Both the position numbers and the translations under genes were made by a program. Below, in pieces: positions 45,701-60,700 of a stretch of DNA of 64,000 bases (position 1 is its first letter; each line of letters starts with the position of its first letter). The DNA comes from Saturnia japonica (taxonomy: Eukaryota > Arthropoda > Insecta > Lepidoptera > Saturniidae). Below the pieces are notes generated by a model. The model ran no database searches and was not told where the DNA came from. It worked only from the letters and a program-made list of their open reading frames with translations. The stretch covers positions 6,200,690 to 6,264,689 of the forward strand of contig CM065328.1 in assembly GCA_033032175.1 (NCBI GenBank). The letters run 5' to 3'.

Positions 45701-48700
45701 AATACTGTGAATTCAAACCCGAACAGTGCTATTGAACTTAGACCCCCCAAGATATTGACATCGTCACTCAATGAAAAGTGACAGCAAGTGATATAATATT
45801 CATTGTATAGGTTCATACCGCAAATGTCAAACAGAAAATAGTCTATGATTAACAAGTCGCTGGTCAAATTTCGATCGAACAAACATTATCCGATGTTTGT
45901 TTTCTTTTTGTTTTAAAGCATTAATCTCTAGAATTACTTGCCAACCTACAATAATAAAAAAATAATAATAATAAAAATATAAATAAATAATAAATATATG
46001 CCTAATAGATATAGCCTTGTTATTAAGGAAGATTATAGACTATATAATTTCACGCCATGATCCTGAGGAGCGGAGCAGTTAACGTCAGGAAGTACAACGT
46101 TAGGCTACAAGAGTTTGTTAGCGTCCCGCAGTCTTGTTCGAATAAATTTAACACGGTGAAACGGTAGGACACAACTAGTTATATAATATTGGTGCCATAT
46201 TACATGATGTAATTTGTTTATTGTGTAAAATTGAAGTATATTATAAATAATAACTAGAAAAATCCATTTTGAGCTGCCACAAAAACACCCTGGCCAATTC
46301 CAACAAAGTAGTTACCATTTTGGGAGACATTGGCAGAATGATGTATAAGAACACTACCTAAATGAATCATATTACCTATATATTGAATCAAATTCAATAG
46401 CCAAATATTCGATGAAAGTTAAACATACACCGCTGTCCCACGAATTATAGCAAAATGCCTCCTTTTGATTTAAGTCGTCTGCAAACGTATTAATTTGAAT
46501 TAATTCAGAGAGGTAAACTCTCTTCCCGCACTAAGTTGTAGTCATAATATAAATATTCAGTATCGAAACTGTTAAATATTTGATCCTACTAATGTTATAA
46601 CTTTTACATTAATAATATTTCAAGAATAAAATTTAGACTATTTATGAAAGGTCTTTATGTAAAACTAGCATTAAAAGTGTTAAATACTAACTTTTCTCGT
46701 GGCTTTGTCTACGTATTTCTCACACTATGTTCTTCTGCAGGTCTCAACCTGCTTCATTAGGCCAAATATCATTGTGATCAGATCGGAGGTTTAGCCGTGA
46801 ACTTAGTCGTAACTAGGGTTGCCAATCACACTTTATAATAAATTATTCTACTTTATTTTCGGTATATATATATATATTTTATACTTTTGCATAAGAATAA
46901 AGTATGCGAAAATACTTTATTTCCAATCTTTACTGTAATACGTAAAATGAAACACTCGTATGGGAAATTACTGAACTATAATATCGATACTTATAAGTAA
47001 AGAAAATCTACTAAAAATTATAAAGAACTGTCAGACAAATATATTGTTGGCAAACAGCAACATTTATATACTTAAAAATGCATCTGATAACTAGCAATGT
47101 AAAATAATAATATATATTTCTTATTTAGTCTCTGTCACCGCTACTTCAGCTTACACTAAGAGAGTTTTTTCAGTAAAAAAGCTGAAGTGACGAGAAGAGA
47201 TAGAAGTGACAGATCATCATAAATATATTGAAAAAAAAAAACAAGTTTTAATTGTTTCAGGGTACAATAACATAGATTTTAGAAATACTTTATTTTCCTA
47301 TTCCAAGAATTTGATACGTTATTTTTCTCTAGAAAAGTTGGCAACCCTAGTCGTAACAAACAGACAAACAAAGTTAATTTCGCACTTATAATATTAATGT
47401 AGATATAGTAGGATAACTATAACTTTTCATTAAAACCATCTAATTGACAAAATATGCGTACTTTTTTTTACAAATACAATTAAGTTGGCAAACGAGCGTA
47501 CGGCCCACCTGATGTAAATAAAGCACCCACCGAAGCCTATGTTTGCTTGTAAAATACCATATAATTATATCACTGGCGCGTTGCCAACCTTGAACCACCC
47601 AAACTCAAGGAGCTCTAGAAACCATACGATAGTAGTGATTTTCTTTAGGGTGGAGGTAGGCCAGTCAGGCTGCCTCAAGTAGAGAGAAATGTCCAAAGAA
47701 ATTTATAATATTAATAAAAATAATATTATTTTAAGAAGTATTTCATATATTCGTCTTAAACTCAACATACTGTACATTACATATATAACGAATGTACAGT
47801 GTCTATTAAAGCGGCTCTCTAACAAATTTTAAACTTAAATGAAAGGGGATTTGGAAATGTTTTGTCATCTGAATGATGGTCCCTTTTTATGCAAATGGGA
47901 GATCTGTGCAAGAGTGAAGTTTCGCGTGAACGCTTATTAGGGTCAAAGCCGGCGCGGCGTTTCATTTGGTCTCCTCCGGTACGTAAATCTTTTTTGACAC
48001 TTCTGAGGACGCGTTTTAGGGAATACCGTTTTTTTTTTTGTTGTTTAATCAACGCTCAAAAATAAATATATAATAATAATTAGAGATGAAAAGAATATCC
48101 GGTATCCGGCCTATCCTGCTTGTTTCACTATCCGGCCGGATACCAGATAGTAATTCAGTATCCAGTTGGATTCCGGATAGTAAAATTCAAAAAATTCTCA
48201 TTATTCTACACAAGGCAAATCATATCACAATATGTTATGGACACCGTTTATTTTTATAATCGCACGTCAAAAATGTTTGTTTTATTAATTAGTTTATTTT
48301 ATTTCCGATCTCGTTCACCACGCCAATATTCAAATCACACTGATCGCGTTGTGTAACGCGATAAAAAGCCGAAAATTCGGTAGCCGGATATCCGACGCTC
48401 CGGCTTCAGGCTAGACGAATATCCGGTATCCGGCCAAAGCGATATTCTTTTCATCTTTAATAATAATAATAATTGTTATTAACTAGTGCCGTTGAAAATA
48501 TTGCAGGAGTCATTGTTACTATTACTTACTTCTGTTTTCTTGAGTTTGAGTTTAAAGCAACAACGTACAAAACATATAAAATTCCATAACATATAATAAG
48601 ATTATAATTATACCTTATTGTCTTGTGATTAATTAAAATGTCTTAAGCTCATATTATATTTATGCTTAGTCAGTTCTAACGAATGAAATTTAACGAGTAA

Positions 48701-51700
48701 AAGATTGGCCAGATTTTAGCCAAAATTACTCGTTTCTTTTATATCCACCTCCTAGACTTGGCCATTTTTGAGATTTAACAACTTTTTATAAACAACTCAT
48801 CTCAATTGTGACTTGGCCCGTTATTTACAGCATGTTTTTGTTGGGATTTTTTCTATTCTATTTGTAGTTTATTATGAAGTTTCTAAATCAGTTACTGCAA
48901 TTTCATAATATTTATAAGCAGAGAAGACCTATCATGCTGATTGAATTTATTGCTCTTAGTGTTTACTCCTAGGCTCTGTTCAAATGAAAGTGCTTCAGCG
49001 CGCGTTTTAGAAACGTGCACCTATGCTTTTTATATTAACACAGACCGTTCACATGAAAGCGCGTCAGCGCGCGTTAACGCTGCGCTTAGTTAACAATATA
49101 TCTGAACGGGGGGCTTCGTGTTTCACAGAACTCATTTACACTAAACCGTTTTTTTTTTTTTCAATATTTTTTACAGTTTAGCTGAGCTCTATATGTTCCA
49201 TATCAATTACTCTTTATCTTAGATTTTTATGGGCCATTAGAAAACGCTCATTAGATTGAAAAACTTGTACTAAGGCTACATTTCGATATTCTTATAGTTT
49301 GACGGGTGCTCGCCGGGGTCCACATCAAGGACCTTCAGTTTTTATGTGCCATCAGAAAACGCTCATCAGATTATTAAATAATTTTTACTACGGCGGTATT
49401 TCGATATCCCAATAGTATTAGCTAGGCTCTGGGTGGCTTGGGTTTCACGTCAGGGTTAGATCTTCGAAAATCCATGTTTTGATAAAGCTTTCTCTTTATA
49501 TGGGTATTAAACCCTATGTATGTGTGCCAAACAGCTCTCTAAGTATTACCCTCTATGTAACGTCTATTTTGATGATCATGAGTCAGTCAGTGTCGAATTT
49601 TCGTAACTTTGCATCTCTATAACTTCTAAACGAATGAAGCTATAAACTTGAAAAAAACTTTACATTGTAGGGTTCAATAGATACTCTTAGTAAACAGAAT
49701 TTCAGCCTTCTACAATAACCCAGTGCTGCTATAAAATACGCCAAAATGCTTCAAATTCATACATAAACATACCATCACGCCTGTATTCCCCGAAGGGTTA
49801 GGCCGTGGTGTACTGATGTTACACCCACAGTTCGCTGAGTATGTTTTTAGGTCCCATGTAACAGGGGGCGAGCCTATTGACATTCAACACCGAATATAAA
49901 TATTTATTTCTGAATTTTCATATTAAAACAAATTTTATATATTTTAAAATAATATGATAATTAGTTTTCACTCGTTTTATCGCTTGAAGTCGTCGACTTA
50001 GGCGTCAGAAGTAATGTTTGTAATCGAATTAAGAATTTGAAAGCAGTTCATCCCCAACAAGCTGGCATTTTTCTCATTATTCGAATAAATCGCTTTAATA
50101 TTTACGCGTCGAAATTCTGAATATTTTAACTTAAGACGCGAGGCGCTGTTGTTAGATTGACTTTTCTCTTTTTGCATGATTTTTTTTAATCATTAAAATT
50201 TCTTTAAGGTATAAATAATCCTTTGATGCTAAAAGGGTTTCTGTTAATTTTTAATTATCAGTTTCTACTTATTTTTTTATAAATATTATATATTCTATAA
50301 AAAATCAAAATGACTTCTATACCTATTGAAAACAAAATAAAAATAAGTTTAATGAATTTACATGTTTATCATTGATATCTAACTTAGTCATATCTCAAAT
50401 CAGACATGTGATGCGCGCACCGCTTTCAATTTTGCCCTCTACTTAGTACTTAACGCGCCAAAAGAAGTATGACTTGGTTTACATATCTTACCTTACAAAA
50501 TAAATATTTATATCGTTTAATATTATTAAGTACAGTCCAGTTAAAGAGGTGACTGACATCGCCCTCCCTGCTTCCAATGGATCGATAGCCCCTATATTAT
50601 AGTTGAACGAGCATAAAAAACACATTAAACAATTATGGAACAGTGTACGAACATCGCTTCGATCGATGTGAGTTCGAATCCCTGCAGTGAGCTAGAGCAG
50701 GTGAAGGAAAACATCGTGATGAAACCACAGCATGGTGTTAGAGCATTTACTAATGCCTACCTGGCTAGCTACCACCCTCACGTTGCCTAACACCTATAGG
50801 TGTGTTTCGGCAGATTCACTTGAGAACCAGTTTCTCCACTACAAGGCTTAGCGTGTCATCATTTTAGGTCACATCGTTGAGATTGTGGTCATTAAGCAAA
50901 ACTTATAATGAATATAAATGTAAATGTATAATAAAAATATATTTATTGCAAATAAGAAAAGAGACGATAGACGTTTTTACAAGCGACATTGTGCAATTAA
51001 CACGGGAACCATTCAGTTTGATGCGTGACGGTGGTGAGAGACTCAACAGTGTTAATACTTTGGCACAGTTGTATCATCCAGTTACTTCTTGGTGGCTATC
51101 TCGAGTACACGCAGCTTTTGTAAAGAACTCGCGAGTCGACTTGTCAACGCATCTCGCGATCAGAGAGCTGGCTAATGCTTTGATCAGCAAATAAGTACAA
51201 CGAGGGTACGAGGCCAGCCATTTTGGTATTTTATTTTTTACTTTAAATAATTTTAAGAAAAGTGCCACAAAATATATCCTATTTTAGGTTTAAAAATGAA
51301 ACCAAATGATACATTTATATTCTGCAGGGGTATGCCTCATAGAACACGCAAGTAGCAGAACTACAGAAAAAGTGACCAACCACAACAACTCCTACACAAG
51401 CTTCGGACTGTTCCAGGTTAGTCTATAGTTTTATACCAAGACGTGTTCCCGTATACATATACTCCTGCAAACAGTGGCATCTAAGCTGTTGTTGTCTGCG
51501 GATTATCTTGCAAATGTCTGTTGTGTTGTCAGACCCAATAAAAAACAATTTGCTTTTAGACTTATTACAATTAATAAAATTACAAATGATTTAAAGAATG
51601 TAGCAAATTTTATCATGACTTTCAAGAACTGACGAAAAAACCAGTAAAACAAAAGAAATGTAATTCACTGTTAATTATATTTTACTGTTTACGAGATATT

Positions 51701-54700
51701 TAGGTGTAGCTGTGCATTCCCCGGACAAACTACTGACAAATAACAATGTCGTTTTATAAATAGATTCGATAAACTCTCAGTAAAAGCAATTTGAAAACGG
51801 TACAAATTTTGTTATCAGCATGTTGAAACAAAAGGAATAGAAAATCGCTACGTAAGGCGGAAACTCTGTTGTCAAAAAAGGATAAAAGTTTCTTCTGGCT
51901 CACGTCGGTATCAAGTCGAAATTTAACTGATAGCAATTGCCCACCATTCACGATGGCATGTAAAGAGCGTCAATGCAGTATCTACTTATCTGCTGAGTGG
52001 GGGGAACTGGTTCTCAAGTGGAGCTGCTGGAACACACCTATAGGTGTTTGGCAACAGATTTTCAACTTACGGGTGGTAGCTAACCTATGAAAGGGATGAA
52101 AGTCATATAACTAGAACAATGTTACGTATAAAGGTGGATGGATAGAGTGAAGAATGATATGTGTATGAAAGGTGTGAATATTATATTATATTCGATAAAG
52201 TAGAGTGGTAGAAGAAAACATTTTGTGCCGACCCTACTTAAGTAGGATAAGGGGTAAGAAGAAGGGTGGTAGCTAACCAGGCGGGCGTTAGATAATCCTC
52301 TACCACTATGCTATGATTTGATCACGATATTTTCCTTCGCCAAAGCTAAGACTATTTCAGGGATTCGAACTCACAACGATCCACGCCAAGTCAACATAGC
52401 TTCAAAATAAATCATTGATATCCAGATAATTTTCAATAATATTTTTAATTAAGTATACTTAGATAAAGCAGTGAACTCGATAACAGGTTTTGGAATGACA
52501 GCGTAACTTAATTAATATGTTATCAGCGATATACAGACATAATTAATAATTTTGCGAACAATCTGATTTTCATTAATTACGAGGTTCGGTGGTGATATGT
52601 AATTATAAAGTTGTTTCAGGGTAGTTTCAATCAAGACGCCATATTATTGCAAAAATTGGTAATGTACGCTAGCTTGCTAGCGGCTTTACCCGTATTGAGT
52701 GAAATTTTTCATTAGTCATTGCAGGTTTAACATACCATCATACCATAACGCCTGTATTCCCCCCAGGGTTAGGCAGAGGTGTACTAATGTACACCCACAG
52801 TTCGCCGAGTATGTTTTTAGGTCCCATGTAATAGAGTGCGAGCCTATTGCCATTAATCGGGCACGAAGCCAAACTCCGAGCTGCTACTGAGAATTTCATG
52901 GGAAAAACGCATTAACACTTTGTTCGACTTGGGAATCGAACCCCCAGGACCTCGATCATAGAAGTCGCGCTTACGAGCACTAAGCTGACGAGGCACTAAC
53001 ATTAAATGGTACGGTTGGTGGTAGAATTGGTTGTACATTACACGGGGTGACATAATTATTACAGATGTAAAACGGTTCGAGGAAATAACGGCCAGGTACG
53101 ACTCAGTTGTTTTTTTTCTTGTGCAAAGCTGTGCCATGAACGTCATGAATCCGTATAAGAAAAAGATTATCGTTGCTTAAATTTATATTATTTATTTATT
53201 TAAATTAGGAGGGCAAATGGCCAGTACACCAATACATTAAGTTTATATAAATAATAAAGGTACAATTATAAGTGCATTGACCTTTTAAGGCTGCCACAAC
53301 GTGCGCATATAGTAAACAGTAAGTGAAAAGTACAAAACAATAATAAAAATATACTAACAGATACACCCGCCCGGAGGGGGGGGGAGGGGGGAGGGGAGTA
53401 GCTATGTGAGATTCTTACTCACTAAAATTCCACGGTGTACCTCAGCCGCCTTAGAGGGGCGAAATGGGCTCGCGGTTGCATTCAACCACGTCGCCCCGGC
53501 GGCAGGCCCAGCTACTACTGCCGGGCCACCACAAAGGGAGACAATTCGGTACAACTCTAACTGTTTCCCACAGCCGCCGAACCTGTGCACCGTGGCTAGG
53601 CGCGTAACTTCTTCCCAGTTGGCCCCCTGGGCCACGAGTAGGGTGTCATCTGCGTAGCAGATTATGCGCACCCCCGAAGGGAGCGCTACGCGGAGCACCC
53701 ATTCGTAGCCCATGTTCCACAGGAGCGGCCCCAACACCGACCCCTGTGGAACGCCACACCTCACATCTCGTCGGACGATAGTCCCTCGCCCGTCCACGTA
53801 GGCGACCACCCTACCCTGGAGTTAGTCCTCCAACAGCCGCCGCAGGTACGAGGGCACTCCGTGATATCGGAGCACCTCTCGTATTACCCCATGCGGCAGG
53901 CTGTTGAACGCGTTGGCGATGGCGAGAGATTTTAAATGCAAACATTTCACGCTTGGCGCAGTTTTTAAACCGGAGTATGGGACACCCAATAGACGTCTTT
54001 GCGTCTGCAACCCCTCCCAGTAGGATTTACTTATTTATTGTTCTACATTGCTAACTGTAGATGTTTATTTATTTTATAATGGGAGTTTTGTGTAACTTGG
54101 CGTTACGTTACGTCAAAATCTAAAATGTCTGTGGTGTTTAAATTGGAATTTAAAAACGTTTAAATTAATTTTAGTATTTCAGGCAAAACTTATATGTCTG
54201 TATGTTTTGGTATAATATCTACAAAATGAAATAACCCAATTCGTAGTTAAATGTTTATGTTTACGTAACTAAACTGAGACATAGCAATTAAATCACATAA
54301 ATTTACGCATAAATTTCAACCGCGGTAAACAACGTACGTTCAGCGAAATATTATTATTCCAAGTTAACATAGCTTTAAAGTGATTAGTGTATAAGTTATG
54401 CAACTAAAGCATTTTGAGCGTCCGATATATATATTACATTGTCACGTGTCACACACACACACACACACACAGTGAAAAACATTTATTTTCTCTAAAATAC
54501 TTTTAAAAATTTATCGTCTAGAGGTCAATCCTCTCTGCTATAGAGATCCAAAAGACTGGCCTATCAGCCTAATGTGGAAATCAGCGATAATACTATTAAA
54601 TTTAGTTCTGGTGACTACTTCTATTCCTACAAACATATAAATTTTACCTCTTTAGATAAACGTAATTTACTGTAACATCAAAACCAAGAAGTTTATTTCT

Positions 54701-57700
54701 GCCCCTCAAAATAGTTCAGTATAGGTCATCGAGTAATTTCAATAATTAGACAGAACTATTCGAGAAAACAATAACATTAATTAATGATAAATAAACTTCG
54801 CAAGTTGAAATGAAATGGTCGCACTGCATTATAAAGTGGATCCGCCCGTATCAATTTAGATGGAAATAGGCCATTGCCCAGAAACCGCTCGGATGCACCA
54901 CAAACGTGCCACAACTCCTTTGAATTGAACTATATACGTTTATCTATTACGTATTATCTTAATACTGATACGGCTAGTAGTCTACGGTTTCTAACGTACA
55001 ATTTCGTAATAAATCTGTTTATTTCAAATTAAAAAAGAAAACACAAAAAAAATATACCTACCTTAACACTAAAACTTAAATTATAACAAGATTTTATAGC
55101 CAATATAAGAAATGACTACCTACTTAAGTTGAACTATGTTATTTTTCTTTAAAAGTATCGCTTATGTATATTTTTAATTCCCTTGAATTTTTTGTTTTCA
55201 AGCTTGTTGACCCGTATAGTCGACTATATCTTTTGGTAATCTAACTCGTGTTCAGCTGGTTTGATAATATAAATAGGAACGCTCTTAACTCGGCTTGATT
55301 TGTGCAAAATTTTAATGACAACAACTTATTTTCCAAAGACGATATTTGTTTATCTATTTTGAACGAGTGATTTGAATATTAATATCTCTAGGCCGAATTA
55401 TTTTACAACTTCTACTCAAACTTTCATATTCCGTTTTTAACAGTATATTCATCTTTTTAGCCTATCTCAGTTCAAAGCTGGACAGAAGTCAGCTGTCACG
55501 AAGCTCACCGCAATTACCAACCATCTCTTGAAATAAATTGAATACCAATTTCTCAAAATGTATTTAAGTATTTTAATGAATTCCTTATAAACAAATCCAA
55601 AGAAATTTATATGTGCCCAATATCTCTTTGAACCCCTTCTTCCCAAGGAGTTCTGGAGAGTTCTCACTGCAGGAACATAACACTATGTTACTTGGCTGTG
55701 GTCTTCTGTAGGCTAGAGGTATTTCTCCAATCCGATATATCAGCAAAAAAAAAACAATAACTATTGGATGTGTGAATTGCTTGCATTGTTGAATGCCGAT
55801 CAATGAGGAGTGATTGGACTGGAACAACAAACGTACAAATTTAGTCATCAGAATCAACAATTTACAATCTTTGACTAACTTCGAATAGAACTACTGTATC
55901 GTTTGAAGTTAGTAATTGGTAAACCGAAATCAGGTAAACTGTGTGTCAGTTTGCTGCTTCAACAAAGCAATAATTTTTCTGAACAATTTAAATTGGTGGA
56001 CAGAGTATTTATTTGCAGTCGAATGTTATTAGCATTATGAATGAACTAGTGTTTTGTATTAGCAATACGGATATTTAGATTTTGGTGAACATAGTAACAA
56101 CAGCATAGGATCTTGGTGCCGCGGCCGTGACGTCATTACCCGATGGCGGTTGTTCGCGAGGTGCGATTTGCATTGTCGCCAGAGAGCGGCTCGTTACTGC
56201 GAGCTCGCGACGAGATCAATTCAGATCTATTCGCATAGGGCGGAGTGCTACCAACTGTAGTGATAAGATACTAGACACTGACATCGACTATCGATATTTA
56301 TGTAATTACAGTTTATTTGAAATTCAGCTTAAATGGTAATAGGCCCATTTTGCTTGTAGAATGGATGTCCAGGGTGGAGCTACGTCATAGGGAAGGTGGA
56401 GGAGGCCTATGCCAAACAGTGAACGTCTTTAGGCTGAGATAATGCTGATGAATTTAATATATATATATTTAAATAACGGAGTTTTCCTAACATGTGTTAC
56501 TTGTATTACTTATCAGTCAATAAAGATACACAAGCAACATAAAAATGCTAATTAAATTCTATAATTTTTACAAAAAACTCTAATGAGCCGTTGTGGGAAG
56601 CCTGGCAGATGTGAAACATAGAAATTTATTGTTATTGAAAGATACTTAAATGATTAAAATAATAATAATAAATTAAATTAACAAAACCGCTACGTATAAT
56701 ATAGTGGATTGTTAATATCAACAAATTGCACTTGGAAATAACAAAACAAATGTCAATGCCTTTCGTTAAAAATAAATTTTCTCGTAGCATGAAAAATATC
56801 ATACATTTACAGTTAATAACGTAGTACAAAGAATGAGCGGATAAATGACGTTTAAAATAAACCTGAAGGGTACATCGCTACATGACATAAAAAATTATGT
56901 ATACATGACATACTGTTTTTATTACGCTTTTACGTGGTACGGTTTACATCTATCACAAGGTGAAAATTTCGTCATAATTATTACTCTCCCGTTTCTCGTT
57001 TCTGCACTTCCCGTTGCTGAATCAGTATTTGTTCATATAATGAGTTACATAGTAAGTTTCGCCACAGTATTTATGGACGCCGTTGTTCGTAAGCTATATA
57101 ATTACTTCTATAGATGTATAAGGTGTCAGATTTTCACGAGCTTAGTTTCCGCAACTCGACGTCTATGTGCGCCTATTTTGCTTGATTGTGGCTGACTTTT
57201 ATGATGTCAGCCCAATTCTTCCAGAAAGACTATCAGTCACTTGATATAGGTAAAGACCTCCAGAACAATCCTCGGTGTACCAAGGTGTTTATACCCGTTA
57301 TTTGGCCAACTCTTCGCACTCCGAGAGTACCTACATGTCTAGCTGTCATTTCCTTTTCCATGAACTCCCGACACGTGGGGGCTCTGTGATACCTAGATGA
57401 AAAAGATGTTTGTTATAGTGTTCGTGCCTTATTAATACTCCAATGACTATTCATGCTTGTCCATAAGATATATTACACCGCGTTTATTTTATCATACCAG
57501 TATTTAAAAATAATTACAATTTATATCGATAATTATAAAGAAACGATACGTGTCACATCACTAAAAGAAACGTTCCACTCTGCAAATCGAAGGCCCGATT
57601 GAAATCACCCGGCGGTCGGTAAATAACGTCTTGCGAGCTAATACTTTCCCTGGAGATTGCTAATCTCGAGTCTGTGTCGGTCTGATGAACGCATCGGTTA

Positions 57701-60700
57701 ATATGTACGTACATACCACATCAAATCGTTTGCAAGATGATACTTGTATGGAATCAGAGTTGTCTTGTTTATTCGAATACTTGTGTTTGCGATTGATCTC
57801 AAAGACATCTTCAATAACTATGTCAATATTCCAGGAGGACAATTTTAAAATAAATCTTTTAAACAATTTAAATTATTAATATCATGTGGCATTTCATCAA
57901 TAAACAATTATCGATTAGTGTACATTTAATTTTCTTTAAATTCAATGTTGCCATACCTATAAATAAATGTATTAATAATTATTATATTCATAAATCTGTT
58001 CATGTAATTTTTTCCAGTTTATTGATATTCAGAACACTGATCACGTATATGACATTAAATTATTTTTTCTGTCTGTTTGTGCCGGGTTTGCTTGATTTTT
58101 AGCAAATTTTCTACACGTCTTTCTACAACATAAAAACGCTTAAATAGTATGTCAATGATAACAATAATTAAGAAAAGGAAATTATGTATGAAAACGAAAA
58201 CTGCTGTTAAACTGTTACAGGTGGAAGTAGCTAAGAAATTTCGGAAAAAATATTATAAGAATTATTTTAAATAATACTTTTATCTAAATATTATATATAT
58301 AAAAGGAAACTGATCTATCAACATAGAGCTCAACTACTGAACGGATTATGCTGAAAAATGGCACACAGATAGTTATTATGACGTATACTGCGTTTATTAT
58401 TCCCACGGAGAGATTGACAATCATTAATGTCAAACTTGAAAATAATTTTGTCACATTTATATTTGTAGTGTTGTGCTACCGTATATTATAACGGTACAAT
58501 TATTTGAATCGAAAGATTTTAAAAATACGGAATTTAAATATTTTATGTTTTCAACATACCCAATCATTTATTAACATTACATCATTTACGATACTATAAA
58601 ATGAATATATTGTGGCAAACAATTGCAAAAAAAAACGCTTTGTTTGATCCACGAGAGATGGTAATATGTCTCATGCGGGTTTACAATGTGTACCGACTGG
58701 CGATGTCACCAGTTTAAAAATACAATAAACTAGCAACACAAGAAATGTCATTTCACTCTGTGAGAATTAAAAAAAAGGAAACTATAGACCGCTAAGCACG
58801 GATTTTTAAAAATTCACCTCCTGATGTGGTGTAACAGGTGTTTCTATCCAAAATTTTAACACTGGTAAAACCGTGGGCCACAACTAATAAATCGTAAAAA
58901 ACCAACCGATTATGATAAACTTTGTACACGGGAAGTATATGTCCATTGCTCAATTGATAAATTATAAGAATCGTCAATAATATAAAAATAATAAAACGAT
59001 ACGAAACTTATTGTTAATAATATGAACAAACAACTAATAACTACGAAATAAACGCGTGCGGAGCTGCACGACATAGCTTTTACAAAATTTACAGCATTTT
59101 AAACGGTTTTCAGTATACTGATTAACAATCCGAAATGATATAATCGATACGCATCAGAAAAGTCGTTCACCAGATAATGCTCGTTAGCAATGCAGATGCT
59201 TTCCGATCCGTTCGATGTAGACACGTGAAGGGTTACCTTTACGCTGTGTTTATGCATCTCGAGAGACTAGTTTTTATTTACTTTAGCTGAGCCCGCAGCT
59301 GTGATCGGGCACACGTGCGAATCGTACTACCTCCGCTTCCAGTTATTTTAATAATAATATATTTATGTATTAGGCAACAAAGGCCCATTACATAGCAGTG
59401 AACTAATAATAAATAGTTACATATGAAAGTAAGTTATAATAAAATAATTTATAATATTTAAAGATAAAAATACTTATTATGGGTGATCCTTAGAGGATAG
59501 ACATATGCTCTCGTTAAATTTTTTGTAAATCTTTTTAATGTTTACAATTATGTAGTACATTAATTTGATATATATCTTATGGTTTACTCGGTGTTAGCCA
59601 TTTAAGCACCCGAATAGATTCATCATAACCAGTTTCCGCTTTAATTGCGCGGAACCCCAAAAAATTAAAGTAGCCTAAGTTACTCCTTATAACATTAGCT
59701 ATCTGCTAGTAAAAGTCCTGTCGAAAGAGGAGATTATCCGGAGGAAACAGACAGACAAAAATCTGTAAAAGTGATTTCTCGTTATAGGTATCATACTATA
59801 TAGTATGTATACTTACATATGAATTTAGTAAAAAGCTGTTATTTTGACATCACAAATAGACACTTCAACTTTTATTAATAAATGAGCAGAAAGTAATATT
59901 TCTCCTAATTATCTAAGTTTCGTTAGATTAGAAACAAATCGTTAGTTTTATGAGACAAAAAGTTACGGTAAATACCCTATTAATCCTATCACTCTATAGT
60001 TCATAATATACCTGTTGGGTACACACATCTCCAGTGCAAGTATCTTGTGTATTTTGCCTCACAATACCATAATTAGATACATAGCTAATACATACGATGT
60101 TCCTCCTTAGCTCCGATCAATACAAACCAACCAAGCCCAATACGTATAACGTCTTTGAAATTTACAAATATAACAGTTTTAGGATATGTTTTGCATGTCT
60201 AAATATAAGGCATAAATTTTTTTGTCATTATATCCTCAAATATTCCTGATAAGAGCTATTGACTTAATGGAAATGCTTTTTTATTCTTATAGATTTGGCG
60301 TTTTGGCCTGAATCTCACTTAATATTATATGACGATTTGGCCCAAGATGGTAATACGCTAAGCCTAGAGTAGGTTCTCAAGTGTAACAGCAACACACCTA
60401 TAGATTTTTAGCGACCGATTTTCAACTTGAAGATACCACTAGCCAAGCGGATATTATAGAAAATGCTTTACACACATGCTATGGACTTAGCCTCATTGCA
60501 GAGATTCGAACTCACGTCAATCGAATGACTCTAAACATATATTTTAACGGCGCAGCGACATATCGCCTACGCTCCCGCACAGCCACCGCGTCCACCATCT
60601 CTAGCGGCAACCCAAGCCTAGGTCCGTTCCTCGGTGTGAAGCCCTTGGGTCAGGCAGCCGCCCGCGCGATACAAGTGACACTATACGTGCAACACTTAGC

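Larger units (their letters stand above)
42766..51327 (+). other. Intron 1 of the lysozyme-like gene (8.6 kb)
   Basis: Donor GTAAGT, acceptor TTCTGCAG, phase 1. It is occupied by a GC-rich patch (43040-43270), LINE tails (43325-43795, 45300-45480), SINE-A pieces (44236-44365, 49767-49885), repeat G (46185-46335), two hAT MITEs, a family F fragment (47460-47670), a tandem duplication (49224-49455) and a SINE-B copy (50640-50880). No nested gene was found. Confidence 0.75.

Noticed and set aside
47819..48052. 77-codon basic minus-strand ORF (KKKRYSLKRVLRSVKKDLRT)
   Set aside because: Low-complexity basic sequence next to a MITE; no second copy, splice context or motif to support a gene.
50877..51194. 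105-codon plus-strand ORF just before lysozyme-like exon 2
   Set aside because: No family features; the start overlaps SINE-B debris; no splice link to the lysozyme frame.
56845..57195. 116-codon ORF with hydrophobic segments
   Set aside because: Hydrophobicity follows from AT-rich codons; no motif, no splice context, and the reverse strand is equally uninformative.
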